A DNA stretch of 64,000 bases from Paraburkholderia flava (GTDB lineage: Bacteria > Pseudomonadota > Gammaproteobacteria > Burkholderiales > Burkholderiaceae), in the NCBI RefSeq assembly GCF_004359985.1, contig NZ_SMRO01000002.1, forward strand, positions 1,003,135-1,067,134. Reading direction: 5' to 3'. A program made the position numbers and the translations under genes. The notes beneath the pieces are model-generated. The model worked only from the letters and a program-made list of their open reading frames with translations. It ran no database searches and was not told where the DNA came from. Each line of letters starts with the position of its first letter. The first letter of the stretch is position 1. Shown here in pieces: positions 27,674 to 37,395 of the stretch.

Positions 27674-28105
27674 ATGGGCATGAACGTATCGTCAGGCGGC
27701 GGAAGCAGCGAGCCGGAAGTGATGGTCGACATCAACACCACGCCGTTGATCGACGTGATGCTGGTGCTGCTGATCATGCTGATCATCACGATCCCGATCC
27801 AGACGCACGCGATCAAGATGAATCTGCCGATCGGCAATCCGCCGCCACCCGCTGTGCAACCGGAAGTCGTGCAGATCGATATCGACTTCGACGGCACGAC
27901 GACGTGGAACGGTGTGCTGGTGCCGGACCGTGCCGCGCTCGAGTCGAAGCTCTCGCAGATCGCGGCCGAACCGGTGCAGGCGGAAATCCATCTGCGCCCG
28001 AACAAGCTGGTGCCATACAAGGACGTCGCCGCTGTGATGGCATCGGCGCAACGTCTCGGCGCGACGAAGATCGGTTTGATCGGCAACGAACAGTACATGC
28101 AATAA
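27674..28105 (+). CDS. exbD2: ExbD motor subunit, second copy
   Basis: 143 residues, same fold as the preceding ExbD: DINTTPLIDVMLVLLIMLIITIP with the motor Asp at residue 27, then a periplasmic domain. The sequence is clearly different from copy one (proline-rich segment GNPPPPAVQPEVV after the helix). ACAGGAG precedes the ATG. In X. campestris a second exbD in the same position is not required for iron uptake but matters for another process, so division of labour is plausible here; that is inference by analogy. Confidence 0.92.
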   Translation: MGMNVSSGGGSSEPEVMVDINTTPLIDVMLVLLIMLIITIPIQTHAIKMNLPIGNPPPPAVQPEVVQIDIDFDGTTTWNGVLVPDRAALESKLSQIAAEPVQAEIHLRPNKLVPYKDVAAVMASAQRLGATKIGLIGNEQYMQ

Positions 28106-28115
28106 GGAAGCAGCA

Positions 28116-29324
28116 ATGCGAGCGATTCATCAACGGTTCAGGCACGTCGCCGTCGCAATGGCACTCGGCGGGCTGTCCGCACTTGCCGTATGGTCCGCGC
28201 CGTCGTTGGCGGCGGACACGTTGCGTCCCGACGTCGCGAAACCGCTGAATGCCGCGCAGGATCTCTATCGCGCGCACAAGTACAAGGATGCACTGGGGAA
28301 GATCGATCAGGCCGCTGCAGTGCCCGGCAAGACGCCCTATGAAACGTACATGATCGAGGAAATGCGCGGTGCCGCTGCGGCGGCAGCCGGCGAGTCGGGT
28401 ATTGCCGCGCAGGCCTACGAAACGCTGCTGAACTCCGGCCAGCTGAAGGGCGCGGACGAACAGCGCACGACCGCCGCGCTCGCAGGCATTTACTTCCAGC
28501 AAAAGAATTACGCGCAGGCCGTCAAGATCGCGCAGCGCTACCAGAAGGAAGGCGGCACCGATCCCGACATGCGGACGCTGCTCGTGCAGTCGTATTACCT
28601 GTCGAACGATTGCGCGAACGTGGTGAGCGCACTCAAACCCGGCATCGATGCGGCGACGCGCGCCGGTCACGCGCCGGACGAGTCGCAATTGCAGTTGCTC
28701 GCAACCTGCGCGCAACGTGTGAAGGACGACACCGCGTATCGCGGCGCTCTCGAAAAACTGGTCGCGTATTACCCGAAGCAGTCGTACTGGGCGGATCTGT
28801 TCCAGGCGATTCGCAGCAAGCCGCGCTATTCGTCGGCACTGGACATCGACACCTACCGGTTGCGCCGCGCAACCGGGTCACTCAACACTGCCGACGACTA
28901 CATGGAGATGACCCAGCTCGCGATCGTCGCCGGCACGACGGCCGAAGGCAAGCAGGTCATCGATCAGGGGTTCTCTAGCGGCGTACTGGGTCACGACGCG
29001 CAGGCGGATCGCGAGAAGCGTCTGCAGGCGCTGGCGACGAAACGCGCGCAGGCACCCGCCGATGCCGCGAACCCCGTGGCTCCCGTCGACGCCGGCTTCA
29101 ACCTCGTATTCGCGGGACAGGCCAAACAGGGCATCGCCGCGATGGAAGCCGCGATCGCGAAGGGCGGTCTCGATCATCCCGATCAGGCACAGCTGCATCT
29201 GGGCGTTGCGTACTACATCGCAGGACAGAAAGCGCGCGCCGTGCAGGTGTTCAAAACGGTCAAAGGCGAGGACGGTTCGGCCGATCTCGCGCGTTTGTGG
29301 GTTCTGGTCGCATCGAAGTCGTGA
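28116..29324 (+). CDS. Periplasmic tetratricopeptide-like protein
   Basis: 402 residues. Signal peptide likely cleaved at SLAA/DT (about 33). The mature part is helical with TPR-like units, for example LNAAQDLYRAHKYKDALGKID, AALAGIYFQQKNYAQAVKIAQRYQ and AQLHLGVAYYIAGQKARAVQVF. It follows exbD2 by 10 bp, so it belongs to the TonB operon. TPR proteins scaffold other proteins; a link between motor and receptor is an attractive but untested idea. AAGGAAG precedes the ATG. Confidence 0.8.
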   Translation: MRAIHQRFRHVAVAMALGGLSALAVWSAPSLAADTLRPDVAKPLNAAQDLYRAHKYKDALGKIDQAAAVPGKTPYETYMIEEMRGAAAAAAGESGIAAQAYETLLNSGQLKGADEQRTTAALAGIYFQQKNYAQAVKIAQRYQKEGGTDPDMRTLLVQSYYLSNDCANVVSALKPGIDAATRAGHAPDESQLQLLATCAQRVKDDTAYRGALEKLVAYYPKQSYWADLFQAIRSKPRYSSALDIDTYRLRRATGSLNTADDYMEMTQLAIVAGTTAEGKQVIDQGFSSGVLGHDAQADREKRLQALATKRAQAPADAANPVAPVDAGFNLVFAGQAKQGIAAMEAAIAKGGLDHPDQAQLHLGVAYYIAGQKARAVQVFKTVKGEDGSADLARLWVLVASKS

Positions 29325-29577
29325 TGGAAGCAGCGGTGGAGGCAGCAGTAAAAACAGCGATAAGAAAGCAGTAGAAAGCGACCCCAATGCGGTAGTCCGG
29401 CTCGACGCGTGAAGCACTCACGGTCGGTGCCGACTCGAAAGAGGAGGGTTTCATCTTCCAGACGATCTTCGCGGACGCGGATGCAAGGCGACTCTTTCAA
29501 TGTGGCGTCGGACCTGCGGTTCGATCGATGGACTTCGCCATGTCAGGAAAACCTTGAATGCGGGACACAGATCTCCG

Positions 29578-30153
29578 ATGACTTCTTCGCTCGCCGACAA
29601 GGCACAGATCGCACCGGATTTAGGCGAAAAGATACGTGTACTTCGCAAGAGGCTGAAGTGCACGCTGGATGAGACCGCGAGTGTGGCGGGTATTTCGAAG
29701 TCGTTTTTGTCGCAGATAGAGCGTGGGCACGCGACGCCGTCGGTCGCTTCGCTGGTGGGCATCGCGAAGGCGCTCGGCGTCACGGTGCAGTACTTCATCG
29801 ATACGCCGACCGAAGCCCGATCGGTGCATCGCGGTAAAGAACTCAAGCTGTTCGGCTTTGCGGACACCGCGAATCTGTTCGGGCGCATGACGAACCTGTC
29901 GGTCGGCGGCCAGCTGGAAGCGATGCTGGTACGGATGCCGGTTGGAGAGCGATCGTCGGTGGTCTCGACGCGCGCGGACGAGGAATTCGTATACGTGGTG
30001 AGCGGCCGGATCTCGCTGACGCTGGAGCGCACCACCTTCGTGCTGGAGACCGGCGACAGCGCGCATTTTGCGTCGACCGTGCCTCATGAATGGTCGAATA
30101 CCGCCGCCGAAGAAGCGGTGCTTGTCTGGGTAGGGACTCCGGCGCTGTTCTAG
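29578..30153 (+). CDS. XRE-family regulator with C-terminal cupin
   Basis: 191 residues. Helix-turn-helix at about 15-70 (LGEKIRVLRKRLKCTLDETASVAGISKSFLSQIERG region), then a cupin domain (about 110-190) with EEFVYVVSGRISLTL and TVPHEWSN. Such regulators sense a small ligand in the cupin and usually control adjacent transport or catabolic genes. Its position between the tonB operon and the receptor gene suggests it regulates one or both. No strong ribosome site is seen. The stop codon lies inside a 34-bp tandem duplication. Confidence 0.85.
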   Translation: MTSSLADKAQIAPDLGEKIRVLRKRLKCTLDETASVAGISKSFLSQIERGHATPSVASLVGIAKALGVTVQYFIDTPTEARSVHRGKELKLFGFADTANLFGRMTNLSVGGQLEAMLVRMPVGERSSVVSTRADEEFVYVVSGRISLTLERTTFVLETGDSAHFASTVPHEWSNTAAEEAVLVWVGTPALF

Positions 30154-30194
30154 CGGCCGGTGGGTAGGGACTCCGGCGCTGTTCTAGCGGCCGG
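30127..30194. repeat. Exact 34-bp tandem duplication over a stop codon
   Basis: 30127-30160 is repeated without change at 30161-30194. The first copy contains the last codons and stop of the XRE-cupin gene, and the second lies just downstream. The absence of mismatches suggests a recent slippage or recombination event. Confidence 0.95.
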
Positions 30195-30276
30195 CCGGTT
30201 CGGCAACTAGTCGGGCAGAAAAGAAAACGCAGTGCAGCAGTAGAAAGAAGTCGGAAATCAGGCCGTTGTCTCAATG

Positions 30277-30293
30277 TAATAAATTAGTAGTCC
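30277..30293 (+). promoter_or_regulatory. AT-rich element upstream of the TonB-dependent receptor
   Basis: TAATAAATTAGTA followed by GTCC, 15/17 identical to the element upstream of tonB. The following bases (GTCCGATTTTAATAAG) also resemble AGTCCGGATTTACAAG upstream of exbB at about 26161-26176. It lies 175 bp before the receptor start. Confidence 0.35.
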
Positions 30294-30467
30294 GATTTTA
30301 ATAAGAGAGTCCCCGTCAATCCAGTGAACGCCATAAGTGCGCGAGCAAAAAGTGCGGGGGGTGTGAGCGGAGCGCGGCATGTGCAGTTGCCGTGGATCGG
30401 GCGGAGAGGTCCATAAGACCGCTCCTCACTTACAGGCGTGACCTTACTGACAAGAGAAAGGGGAATC

Positions 30468-33230
30468 ATGAAACAGCGAGCATTGGCGTTAGCCGTCAAA
30501 AGACTATTCTGGGCCGAGCTGGCGTTGTCGGCCGCAATGGCCGTGCCGGCTTTCGCACAAAGTCAGCCTCCCGCAGCGGGAGCCGCGGTAGACGCGACGA
30601 CTACGGGTAGCACGCCGGCAGCGGCGGCCGCCGCTCCCGCGTCGGGAACTGCAGCGACACCGCCCGCGGCCACCGCCGCGACCAGCGATGCGACTGGCAC
30701 CACGACCACGACCGGCAAAGGCAACGTTCAGCAGCTGAAGCGGTTCGAAGTCACCGGCTCGCTGATCCGTCAGTCCGACAAGGTTGGCTTCAACCAGGTG
30801 CAGACGGTTACGCAAAAAGACATCCAGAACAGCGGTGCGACGACCGTCGCCGATTTTCTGCGCGACACCTCGGCCAACTCGGCGAATAGCTGGAGCGAAG
30901 GCCAGTCGGGTAACTTTGCGGCGGGCGCCGCAGGTATCGCGCTGCGCGGTCTCAGCGAAAAATACACGCTGGTGCTGGTGGATGGGCAGCGTGTTGCACC
31001 GTTCGCATTCTTCTCGAACAGCGTCGACTCGTTCTTCGATCTGAACACGCTGCCGCTGAACGATATCGAGCGCATCGAAATCGTGAAGACCGGCGCGGTG
31101 TCGCAGTACGGATCGGACGCGGTTGCGGGTGTGGTCAACATCATCACGAAGCACAATTTCCAGGGGCTGCAGCTCGACGGCAGCTACGGCAGCGCGATCA
31201 ATTCCGGTAACGGCGACGGCACGACCAAGTTCGGCGTGCTGGCCGGCTTCGGCGATCTCAACTCCGATCGTTTCAACGTGACGGCCGCCGCGAGCTACTA
31301 CAAGTCGAACGGCTTCACGCTCGCGGACCGCGACTCGACGCGCAATCAGGATTTCACGAATCAGCCGGGCGGTCTCTCGCTGCTTTCGCCGTCGTACTGG
31401 AACGGCGCTAACGGCATCCAGGCGCTGTCCAATTGCGCGTACGGCGCCACGGTGCAGCCTGCAGCGACCAACTCGCTGACCGCGGGATCGCCGGGTACGG
31501 TGTGCGGACGCAACACCGCGGAAAACATGTCGATCGCTCCGATGATGGAGCGTTTCAACGCGAAGGTTCACGCCGACTTCAAGATCAACGATACGACGAC
31601 GGCGTTCGGCGACTTCCTGATCAGCAGCAACACGACCACCACGAACGACGGTATCTGGGGCAACGTAGTCGGCAACCCGCAGAATCCGACGCTCATCATG
31701 AACCCGCAGACGAAGCTGCTCGAGCCGTTCAACATCAACGTGCCGGCCAGCAACCCGTACAACCCGTTCGGGGTGGCCACGCCGCTCACGTATTCGTTTC
31801 CGAACGGCATAGCGGAAAAAACGTATGCCACTTACTGGCGTGCGTCGACTGGCTTGAAGGGTTCGTTCAGCCTGCCGAACGGCGACTGGGATTGGGCGAC
31901 GTCGGTCAGTCATTCGCAAAGCACGGTTTCGAACACGTACACGAACCAGATCAACACGAACGCGCTGACCAATATCTATCAGAACGGTACGTTTGATTTT
32001 GCGAATCCGGCTGCAACGCCCAACGGGTTGAACGGCCTGTACCAGGACGCGAACAACCTGGCGATCTCGAAGCTCGACACTGTCGATGCAACGCTGTCCA
32101 CGCCGACGCTGTTCCATCTGCCGTCCGGCGACGTGGGCTTCGGTCTCGGTGCGCAGTTCACGCACCAGAGCGAAGTGATGAACCCAGGTGATGCGTTCGC
32201 ATCGGGCCAGGTCATCAACCCGTTGCTGCAGACCGTGAACGGCCAGCGCAACGTCGCGGCCGTTTATTACCAGGTGGATATTCCGATCATCCACAACCTG
32301 ACGTTCAGCCAGTCGGGTCGTTACGACCACTACAGCGATGTCGGCGGTGCGTTCTCGCCGCGCTTTGCACTGCGCTACCAGCCGGTTCAGGCGCTGACGA
32401 TGTACACGTCGTATAGCCGTGGCTTCCGCGCGCCGACGTTCGTCGAGAACAGCAAATCGCAAACGCTGGGCATTCAGGTGGACCAGAACACCGGCCTGAA
32501 CTACACGTCGATTACCGAGGGCAATCCGAATCTCGCACCGGAGCGCACGCGTAACTTCAACATCGGCTTCCAGATGTCGCCGACCCGTACGACGGACTTC
32601 GGTTTCGACTGGTACCGGATTCGCGTGGATAACGTGATTGGTCAGGGCTCGCCGTCGCAGACGGTGACCGATGCAAACGGCAACCTGCTGTACAGGGTGA
32701 TTCCGTACGCGAACCTCGGTTACCTCGACACGAACGGCTTCGAAGGAACGTTCCGCCAGGCGTTGCCGACGAAGACCGTGGGCACGTTCACGCTGTCGGG
32801 TGACTGGGCCTACGTGAACAGCTTCAAGCTCGGCAGCCCGGGCAAGGCGCCGGTCAACGGTGCGGGTAACAACTACACGTTGACGCAACCGTTCGGCGGC
32901 AGCTTCCCGCGCTGGAGAGGCAACACCACGCTGGACTGGTCGTATCACAAGTTCGACGCTGCGCTGACGTGGCAGTTCACCGGCCCGTACGCACAGAATC
33001 TGCTGGCCGAGCCGAACAAGGTTGGTTCGTACAGCCAGTTCAATCTGATGGTGACGTACACGGGCTTCAAGCACTGGACCATCTTCGGCGGCATCGACAA
33101 CATCTTCAATCGCACGCCGCCGTACGATCCGGTCTTCGCACAAGGCACGCTGGACCAGAACGGCTACGACCAGTCGATCTACACGTACATCGGTCGTTTT
33201 GCACAGATCGGCGCGACGTACAAGTTCTGA
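30468..33230 (+). CDS. TonB-dependent outer-membrane receptor
   Basis: 920 residues. The signal peptide ends AFA30, followed by an unusual Ala/Thr/Pro-rich stretch (31-88), then the plug domain (about 90-240; FEVTGSLIRQ, TVADFLRDT, ALRGLSEKYTLVLVDGQR, GSDAVAGVVNIITK) and a 22-strand-type barrel ending in IGATYKF with the terminal Phe. GSLIR near residue 97 is close to where a TonB box would lie. The cargo is unknown. Its setting with tonB-exbBDD upstream and yejABEF downstream favours a peptide or peptide-like ligand over simple iron chelates. The ATG at 30468 follows AAGGGG; an earlier in-frame codon would disturb the signal peptide. Confidence 0.9.
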   Translation: MKQRALALAVKRLFWAELALSAAMAVPAFAQSQPPAAGAAVDATTTGSTPAAAAAAPASGTAATPPAATAATSDATGTTTTTGKGNVQQLKRFEVTGSLIRQSDKVGFNQVQTVTQKDIQNSGATTVADFLRDTSANSANSWSEGQSGNFAAGAAGIALRGLSEKYTLVLVDGQRVAPFAFFSNSVDSFFDLNTLPLNDIERIEIVKTGAVSQYGSDAVAGVVNIITKHNFQGLQLDGSYGSAINSGNGDGTTKFGVLAGFGDLNSDRFNVTAAASYYKSNGFTLADRDSTRNQDFTNQPGGLSLLSPSYWNGANGIQALSNCAYGATVQPAATNSLTAGSPGTVCGRNTAENMSIAPMMERFNAKVHADFKINDTTTAFGDFLISSNTTTTNDGIWGNVVGNPQNPTLIMNPQTKLLEPFNINVPASNPYNPFGVATPLTYSFPNGIAEKTYATYWRASTGLKGSFSLPNGDWDWATSVSHSQSTVSNTYTNQINTNALTNIYQNGTFDFANPAATPNGLNGLYQDANNLAISKLDTVDATLSTPTLFHLPSGDVGFGLGAQFTHQSEVMNPGDAFASGQVINPLLQTVNGQRNVAAVYYQVDIPIIHNLTFSQSGRYDHYSDVGGAFSPRFALRYQPVQALTMYTSYSRGFRAPTFVENSKSQTLGIQVDQNTGLNYTSITEGNPNLAPERTRNFNIGFQMSPTRTTDFGFDWYRIRVDNVIGQGSPSQTVTDANGNLLYRVIPYANLGYLDTNGFEGTFRQALPTKTVGTFTLSGDWAYVNSFKLGSPGKAPVNGAGNNYTLTQPFGGSFPRWRGNTTLDWSYHKFDAALTWQFTGPYAQNLLAEPNKVGSYSQFNLMVTYTGFKHWTIFGGIDNIFNRTPPYDPVFAQGTLDQNGYDQSIYTYIGRFAQIGATYKF

Positions 33231-33263
33231 CGTGTAGTAGCGGTAGAGCAGTTTAGGGTTGGT

Positions 33264-33323
33264 CGCTCCGGTTAGACCGGCGGACAACGGTCGGTTGTCC
33301 GCCGTGACGGAGCGATCTCTTTT
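33264..33323 (+). terminator. Terminator after the receptor gene
   Basis: Inner 10-bp stem GGCGGACAAC/GTTGTCCGCC (33279-33303) within an outer 7-bp stem CGCTCCG/CGGAGCG, followed by ATCTCTTTTT. It separates receptor and yejA transcription at least in part. Confidence 0.8.
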
Positions 33324-33389
33324 TGCCGGGCATGCCGTTCGGCGAGTCGCGTGCCGGTCACGAGCCGAAGCGCGTCCCCACCCATATCG

Positions 33390-35264
33390 ATGATGAAATC
33401 CGCGAAGTTCCGAGGGCTGTGTGCAGCCGCGAGCCTGGCTGTTGCGCTTGGCATGGTGGTGGCGTCAGTGCCAGCGCAAGCTGCCCCGGCGATCTCGCAG
33501 TACGATCAACCCCGCTATCCGGCCACCTTCACGCATTTCGCGTACGCGGATCCCGACGCACCGTCGGACGGTTCACTGCGTTTCCAGAACTACGACGAAG
33601 CACAGAGCTACGATTCACTGAATCCGTTTCTCGTGCGCGGCGCACCCGCGCCCGACATGAAGAACCTGATGTTCGAGACGCTGATGCAGCGCAGCTGGGA
33701 CGAACTCGCGTCCGAATATGCGCTGATCGCCGATGACGTTCAGGTTGCCCCCGATCTCACGTCGGCGACGTTCCACATCAATCCGGCCGCGCGCTTTTCG
33801 AACGGTGATCCGGTCACTGCCGCCGACGTCAAGTATTCATTCGACACGCTGACGAGCCCGAAAGCATCGCCGCTCTTCAACGCGCAGTTCGCGGTGATCC
33901 GCCGCGCGACGGTGATCGATAGCTCGACGATCCGCTTCGACTTCCGCCACGCCGAACGTGATGCGCCGCTGATCGCCGGCGATCTGCCGGTGTTCTCGCA
34001 CAAGTGGGGCATGCGCGCGGACGGTACGCGCATTCCGTTCGATCAACTTGCTACTGTGCCGCCGATCGCGAGCGGTCCGTACCTGATCGAATCGCGCCGC
34101 AACGACAAGGAAATCGTCTACCGACGCAATCCGGACTACTGGGCCACGAACCTGCCGTCGCGACGCGGGATGTTCCACTTCGCGCACATCACGTTCAGGT
34201 TGTACCTCGATCAATACACAAAGCTCGAAGCGTTCAAGGCAGGCAACGACGACGTCGACGTCGAATACAGTGCCACACAATGGGCGCGCAAATACGTCGG
34301 CAAGAACTTCAGCAACGGCATGCTGAAACGCGGCGAATTCAGCGACGGCCCCGCGCAGATGCAGGGTTTTCTGATCAACCTGCGCAAGCCGATGTTCCAG
34401 GATGCGCGCGTGCGTCGCGCGCTCGGTCTCGCGTTCGACTACGACTGGATGAACCGGATGATGTTCTACGGTCAGTACCGGCGTCTGCAGAGTTTCTTCG
34501 ACGCGAGCCCGTTCGGTGCGACAGGCATGCCGGGACCGAAGGAACTCGCGCTGCTCGAACCATTGCGCGCAAGCGTGCCGCCCGAAGTATTCGGACCGAT
34601 GCTGAAGCAACCCGACACGCTGCCGCCGAACTCGTTGCGCGGCAACCTGCGCGTCGCGCGCGATCTGCTCGGGCAAGCGGGCTGGCACTATCGCGACGGC
34701 GCGCTGCGCGACGCGAACGACAACCCGATGACGATCGAGATCATCGACGATCAGCCCGGCATGGATCGTCTGATCCTGCCGTACATGCAGGCGCTCGCGA
34801 ACCTCGGCATCCAGGCGCACATCCGCGAGCTGGATAGCGCGCTGTATCAGAAGCGACTCGACAACTTCGAGTACGACATGACGACGTTTATCTATCCGCC
34901 GGTGTCGATTCCGGGCGCAGAGCTAAAGCGCCGGTTCGGCAGCGCGGCCGCGTCGGAAGTCGGCTCGGAGAACTACCCGGGCATCCGTTCGAAAGCCGTC
35001 GACGCATTGATCCAGGACGCGCTCTCCGCCACGACGATCGACGATCTCGAAGCGGCGACCCGCGCGCTCGATCGCGTGCTGACGTTCTCGTACTACCTCG
35101 TGCCGCAATACTACGCGCCGGGCGCGCGGATCGCCTACAAGGCGACGCTCGGGTATCCGACGGTCGTGCCGGACTCGTATCAATACGAGGACTGGGTGAT
35201 CGACTACTGGTACGTGAAGGCGGGTTCACAGAAACAACCCGCTGCACAAACCGCCGCACACTGA
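33390..35264 (+). CDS. yejA: YejA-type periplasmic peptide-binding protein
   Basis: 624 residues, family 5 extracellular solute-binding protein of the YejA subgroup. Signal peptide cleaved near AQA/APA. Landmarks: DEAQSYDSLNPFLVRG, FSNGDPVTAADVKYSFDTL, SGPYLIESRRNDKEIVYRRNPDYW and the C-terminal YQYEDWVIDYWY. It captures oligopeptides in the periplasm and delivers them to YejBEF. In E. coli this system imports microcin C. Two adjacent ATGs (33390, 33393) are possible and neither has a clear ribosome site. First gene of a compact yejABEF operon. Confidence 0.92.
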   Translation: MMKSAKFRGLCAAASLAVALGMVVASVPAQAAPAISQYDQPRYPATFTHFAYADPDAPSDGSLRFQNYDEAQSYDSLNPFLVRGAPAPDMKNLMFETLMQRSWDELASEYALIADDVQVAPDLTSATFHINPAARFSNGDPVTAADVKYSFDTLTSPKASPLFNAQFAVIRRATVIDSSTIRFDFRHAERDAPLIAGDLPVFSHKWGMRADGTRIPFDQLATVPPIASGPYLIESRRNDKEIVYRRNPDYWATNLPSRRGMFHFAHITFRLYLDQYTKLEAFKAGNDDVDVEYSATQWARKYVGKNFSNGMLKRGEFSDGPAQMQGFLINLRKPMFQDARVRRALGLAFDYDWMNRMMFYGQYRRLQSFFDASPFGATGMPGPKELALLEPLRASVPPEVFGPMLKQPDTLPPNSLRGNLRVARDLLGQAGWHYRDGALRDANDNPMTIEIIDDQPGMDRLILPYMQALANLGIQAHIRELDSALYQKRLDNFEYDMTTFIYPPVSIPGAELKRRFGSAAASEVGSENYPGIRSKAVDALIQDALSATTIDDLEAATRALDRVLTFSYYLVPQYYAPGARIAYKATLGYPTVVPDSYQYEDWVIDYWYVKAGSQKQPAAQTAAH

Positions 35265-35273
35265 GGAGCGCGC

Positions 35274-36326
35274 ATGCTGGCCTACATTCTCAGGCGTCTG
35301 CTGTTGATGGTGCCGACCCTGCTCGGCGTCGTGACGCTGACCTTCGTCGTCACGCAGTTCGTGCCGGGTGGGCCGGTCGAACAGGTGATGATGCAACTCC
35401 GCCACGGCGCCGGCCGTGGCGGAGAGGCGGGGGCGGGCGGCGGCGGTTATCACGGCAGCCAGGGCGTCGATCCGCAGCAGATCGAGCAGATCAAGAAGGA
35501 GTTCGGTTTCGACAAACCGCCGCTCACGCGCTACGTGATGATGCTCAAGCACTACGCGACGTTCGATCTCGGCCAGTCGTACTACCAGCACAACAGCGTG
35601 TGGGACGTGATCCGCTCGAAGGCGCCGGTGTCGATCACGCTCGGGCTCTGGACGGTGATACTCACGTACATCATCTCCGTGCCGCTGGGGATCGCGAAAG
35701 CGGTGCGCAACGGCTCGCGCTTCGATACGGTGACGAGCATCCTCGTGCTCGCCGGCTACGCGATCCCCGGCTTCGTGCTCGGCGTGCTGCTGCTGATGCT
35801 GTTCGGCGGCGGCACGTTCTGGCAGGTGTTCCCGATGCGCGGCCTGACCTCCGACAACTTCGCCGACCTCTCCGCGTTCGGCAAGGTGCTCGACTACCTG
35901 TGGCACATCGTGCTGCCGGTTACCGCATCGGTGGTCGGCAACTTCGCGATCGTTACGATCCTGACCAAGAACACGTTTCTCGAAGAGATCGGTCGCCAGT
36001 ACGTGCTGACGGCGCGCGCGAAAGGCGCGGCCGAGCGCGACGTACTGTGGAAGCACGTGCTGCGCAACGCGGCGATTCCGCTGCTCACCGGTTTGCCGGC
36101 TGCATTCGTCGGCGCATTCCTGAACGGCAACCTGCTGATCGAGACGCTGTTCTCGCTCGACGGCATGGGCCAGCTTTCATACGACTCGGTGATTCGTCGC
36201 GACTATCCGGTCGTGCTCGGTTCGCTGTTCCTGTTCACGCTGATCGGTCTCATCACCAAACTCATCGCTGACGTCTGCTATGTCCTCGTCGACCCCCGCA
36301 TCCAGTTCCACCGTCTCGACCGCTGA
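35274..36326 (+). CDS. yejB: YejB-type peptide ABC permease
   Basis: 350 residues, six membrane helices. Begins MLAYILRRLLLMVPTLLGVV, typical of DppB/YejB permeases. It carries the family insert after the first helix (Gly-rich, about 45-65) and the cytoplasmic EAA loop EEIGRQYVLTARAKGAAERDV. GAGGAG precedes the ATG, 9 bp after yejA. It forms the membrane channel with YejE. Confidence 0.95.
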   Translation: MLAYILRRLLLMVPTLLGVVTLTFVVTQFVPGGPVEQVMMQLRHGAGRGGEAGAGGGGYHGSQGVDPQQIEQIKKEFGFDKPPLTRYVMMLKHYATFDLGQSYYQHNSVWDVIRSKAPVSITLGLWTVILTYIISVPLGIAKAVRNGSRFDTVTSILVLAGYAIPGFVLGVLLLMLFGGGTFWQVFPMRGLTSDNFADLSAFGKVLDYLWHIVLPVTASVVGNFAIVTILTKNTFLEEIGRQYVLTARAKGAAERDVLWKHVLRNAAIPLLTGLPAAFVGAFLNGNLLIETLFSLDGMGQLSYDSVIRRDYPVVLGSLFLFTLIGLITKLIADVCYVLVDPRIQFHRLDR

Positions 36327-37395
36327 GCCCGTGGTCGTCGCGCATGCGCCGTCGCCGTCGCCATGGCGGCGCACGTGGCTGCGTTTCCGGCAGCAGAAGC
36401 TCGGCTACTGGAGCCTCGTGATCTTCGCGACGCTGTTCGCGATCAGCCTGCTCGGCGAAGTGCTCGCGAACGACCGGCCGCTGATCGTCCGCTACGACGG
36501 GCATTACTATTTTCCGATCGTGAAGGACTATTCGGAGCTCACGTTCGGCGGCGATTTTCCGGCGCGCGCGAACTACCTCGACCCGTACATCCGTTCGCGG
36601 CTCGAGTCGCCGGGCAACTTCGCGATCTATCCGCCGAATCACTACCACTACGACACGATCGATTACTTCGCCGCGCATCCGTTCCCGGCGCCGCCGTCGG
36701 CGAACAACTGGCTCGGCACCGACCAGTTCGGCCGCGACGTGCTGTCGCGGCTGCTGTACGGCTTCCGGCTGTCGGTGCTGATGGCGCTCGCACTCACCGT
36801 GTCGGGCGTGCTGATCGGCGTGCTGACGGGCGCGGTGCAGGGCTTCTACGGCGGACGTACCGATCTGATCGGCCAGCGGCTGATCGAGATCTGGAGTTCG
36901 ATGCCGGACCTGTACCTGCTGATCATCTTCGCGTCGATTTTCGAACCGACGTTGTGGCTGCTGTTCATCCTGCTGTCGATGTTCGGCTGGCTCGTGCTGT
37001 CCGATTACGTGCGCGCCGAATTCCTGCGCAACCGCTCGCTCGACTACGTGAAGGCCGCGCGCACGATGGGTCTCACGCACTGGCAGATCATGTGGCGGCA
37101 CGTGCTGCCCAACAGCCTCACGCCGGTGATCACGTTCCTGCCGTTCCGGATGAGCGCGGCGATCCTGTCGTTGACGAGCCTCGACTTTCTGGGGCTTGGC
37201 GTTGCACCGCCGACGCCGAGCCTCGGCGAGCTGCTGCAGGAAGGCAAGAACAATCTCGACGCGTGGTGGATTTCGGTGTCGGCGTTTGCGGCGCTCGTCA
37301 TCACGCTGCTGCTGCTGACCTTCATGGGCGACGCGCTGCGCAATGCGCTCGATAACCGGATGCGCGGTTCCGCGTTTGGCGGAGGTCCGCGATGA
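36280..37395 (+). CDS. yejE: YejE-type peptide ABC permease
   Basis: 371 residues, DppC/YejE family. First helix near GYWSLVIFATLFAISLLGEVLAN, then the long periplasmic loop typical of YejE (YYFPIVKDYSELTFGGDFPA), LGTDQFGRDVLSRLLYGFR and the EAA loop DYVKAARTMGLTHWQIMWRHVLPN. From this ATG it overlaps yejB by 47 bp, implying translational coupling. A GTG at 36331, just after the yejB stop, is an alternative that removes a Ser/Thr-rich tail. Confidence 0.93.
   Translation: MSSSTPASSSTVSTAEPVVVAHAPSPSPWRRTWLRFRQQKLGYWSLVIFATLFAISLLGEVLANDRPLIVRYDGHYYFPIVKDYSELTFGGDFPARANYLDPYIRSRLESPGNFAIYPPNHYHYDTIDYFAAHPFPAPPSANNWLGTDQFGRDVLSRLLYGFRLSVLMALALTVSGVLIGVLTGAVQGFYGGRTDLIGQRLIEIWSSMPDLYLLIIFASIFEPTLWLLFILLSMFGWLVLSDYVRAEFLRNRSLDYVKAARTMGLTHWQIMWRHVLPNSLTPVITFLPFRMSAAILSLTSLDFLGLGVAPPTPSLGELLQEGKNNLDAWWISVSAFAALVITLLLLTFMGDALRNALDNRMRGSAFGGGPR

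Noticed and set aside
30504..33287. Long minus-strand frame opposite the TonB-dependent receptor
   Set aside because: Arg/Val-rich shadow; the receptor frame has signal peptide, plug motifs and terminal Phe.
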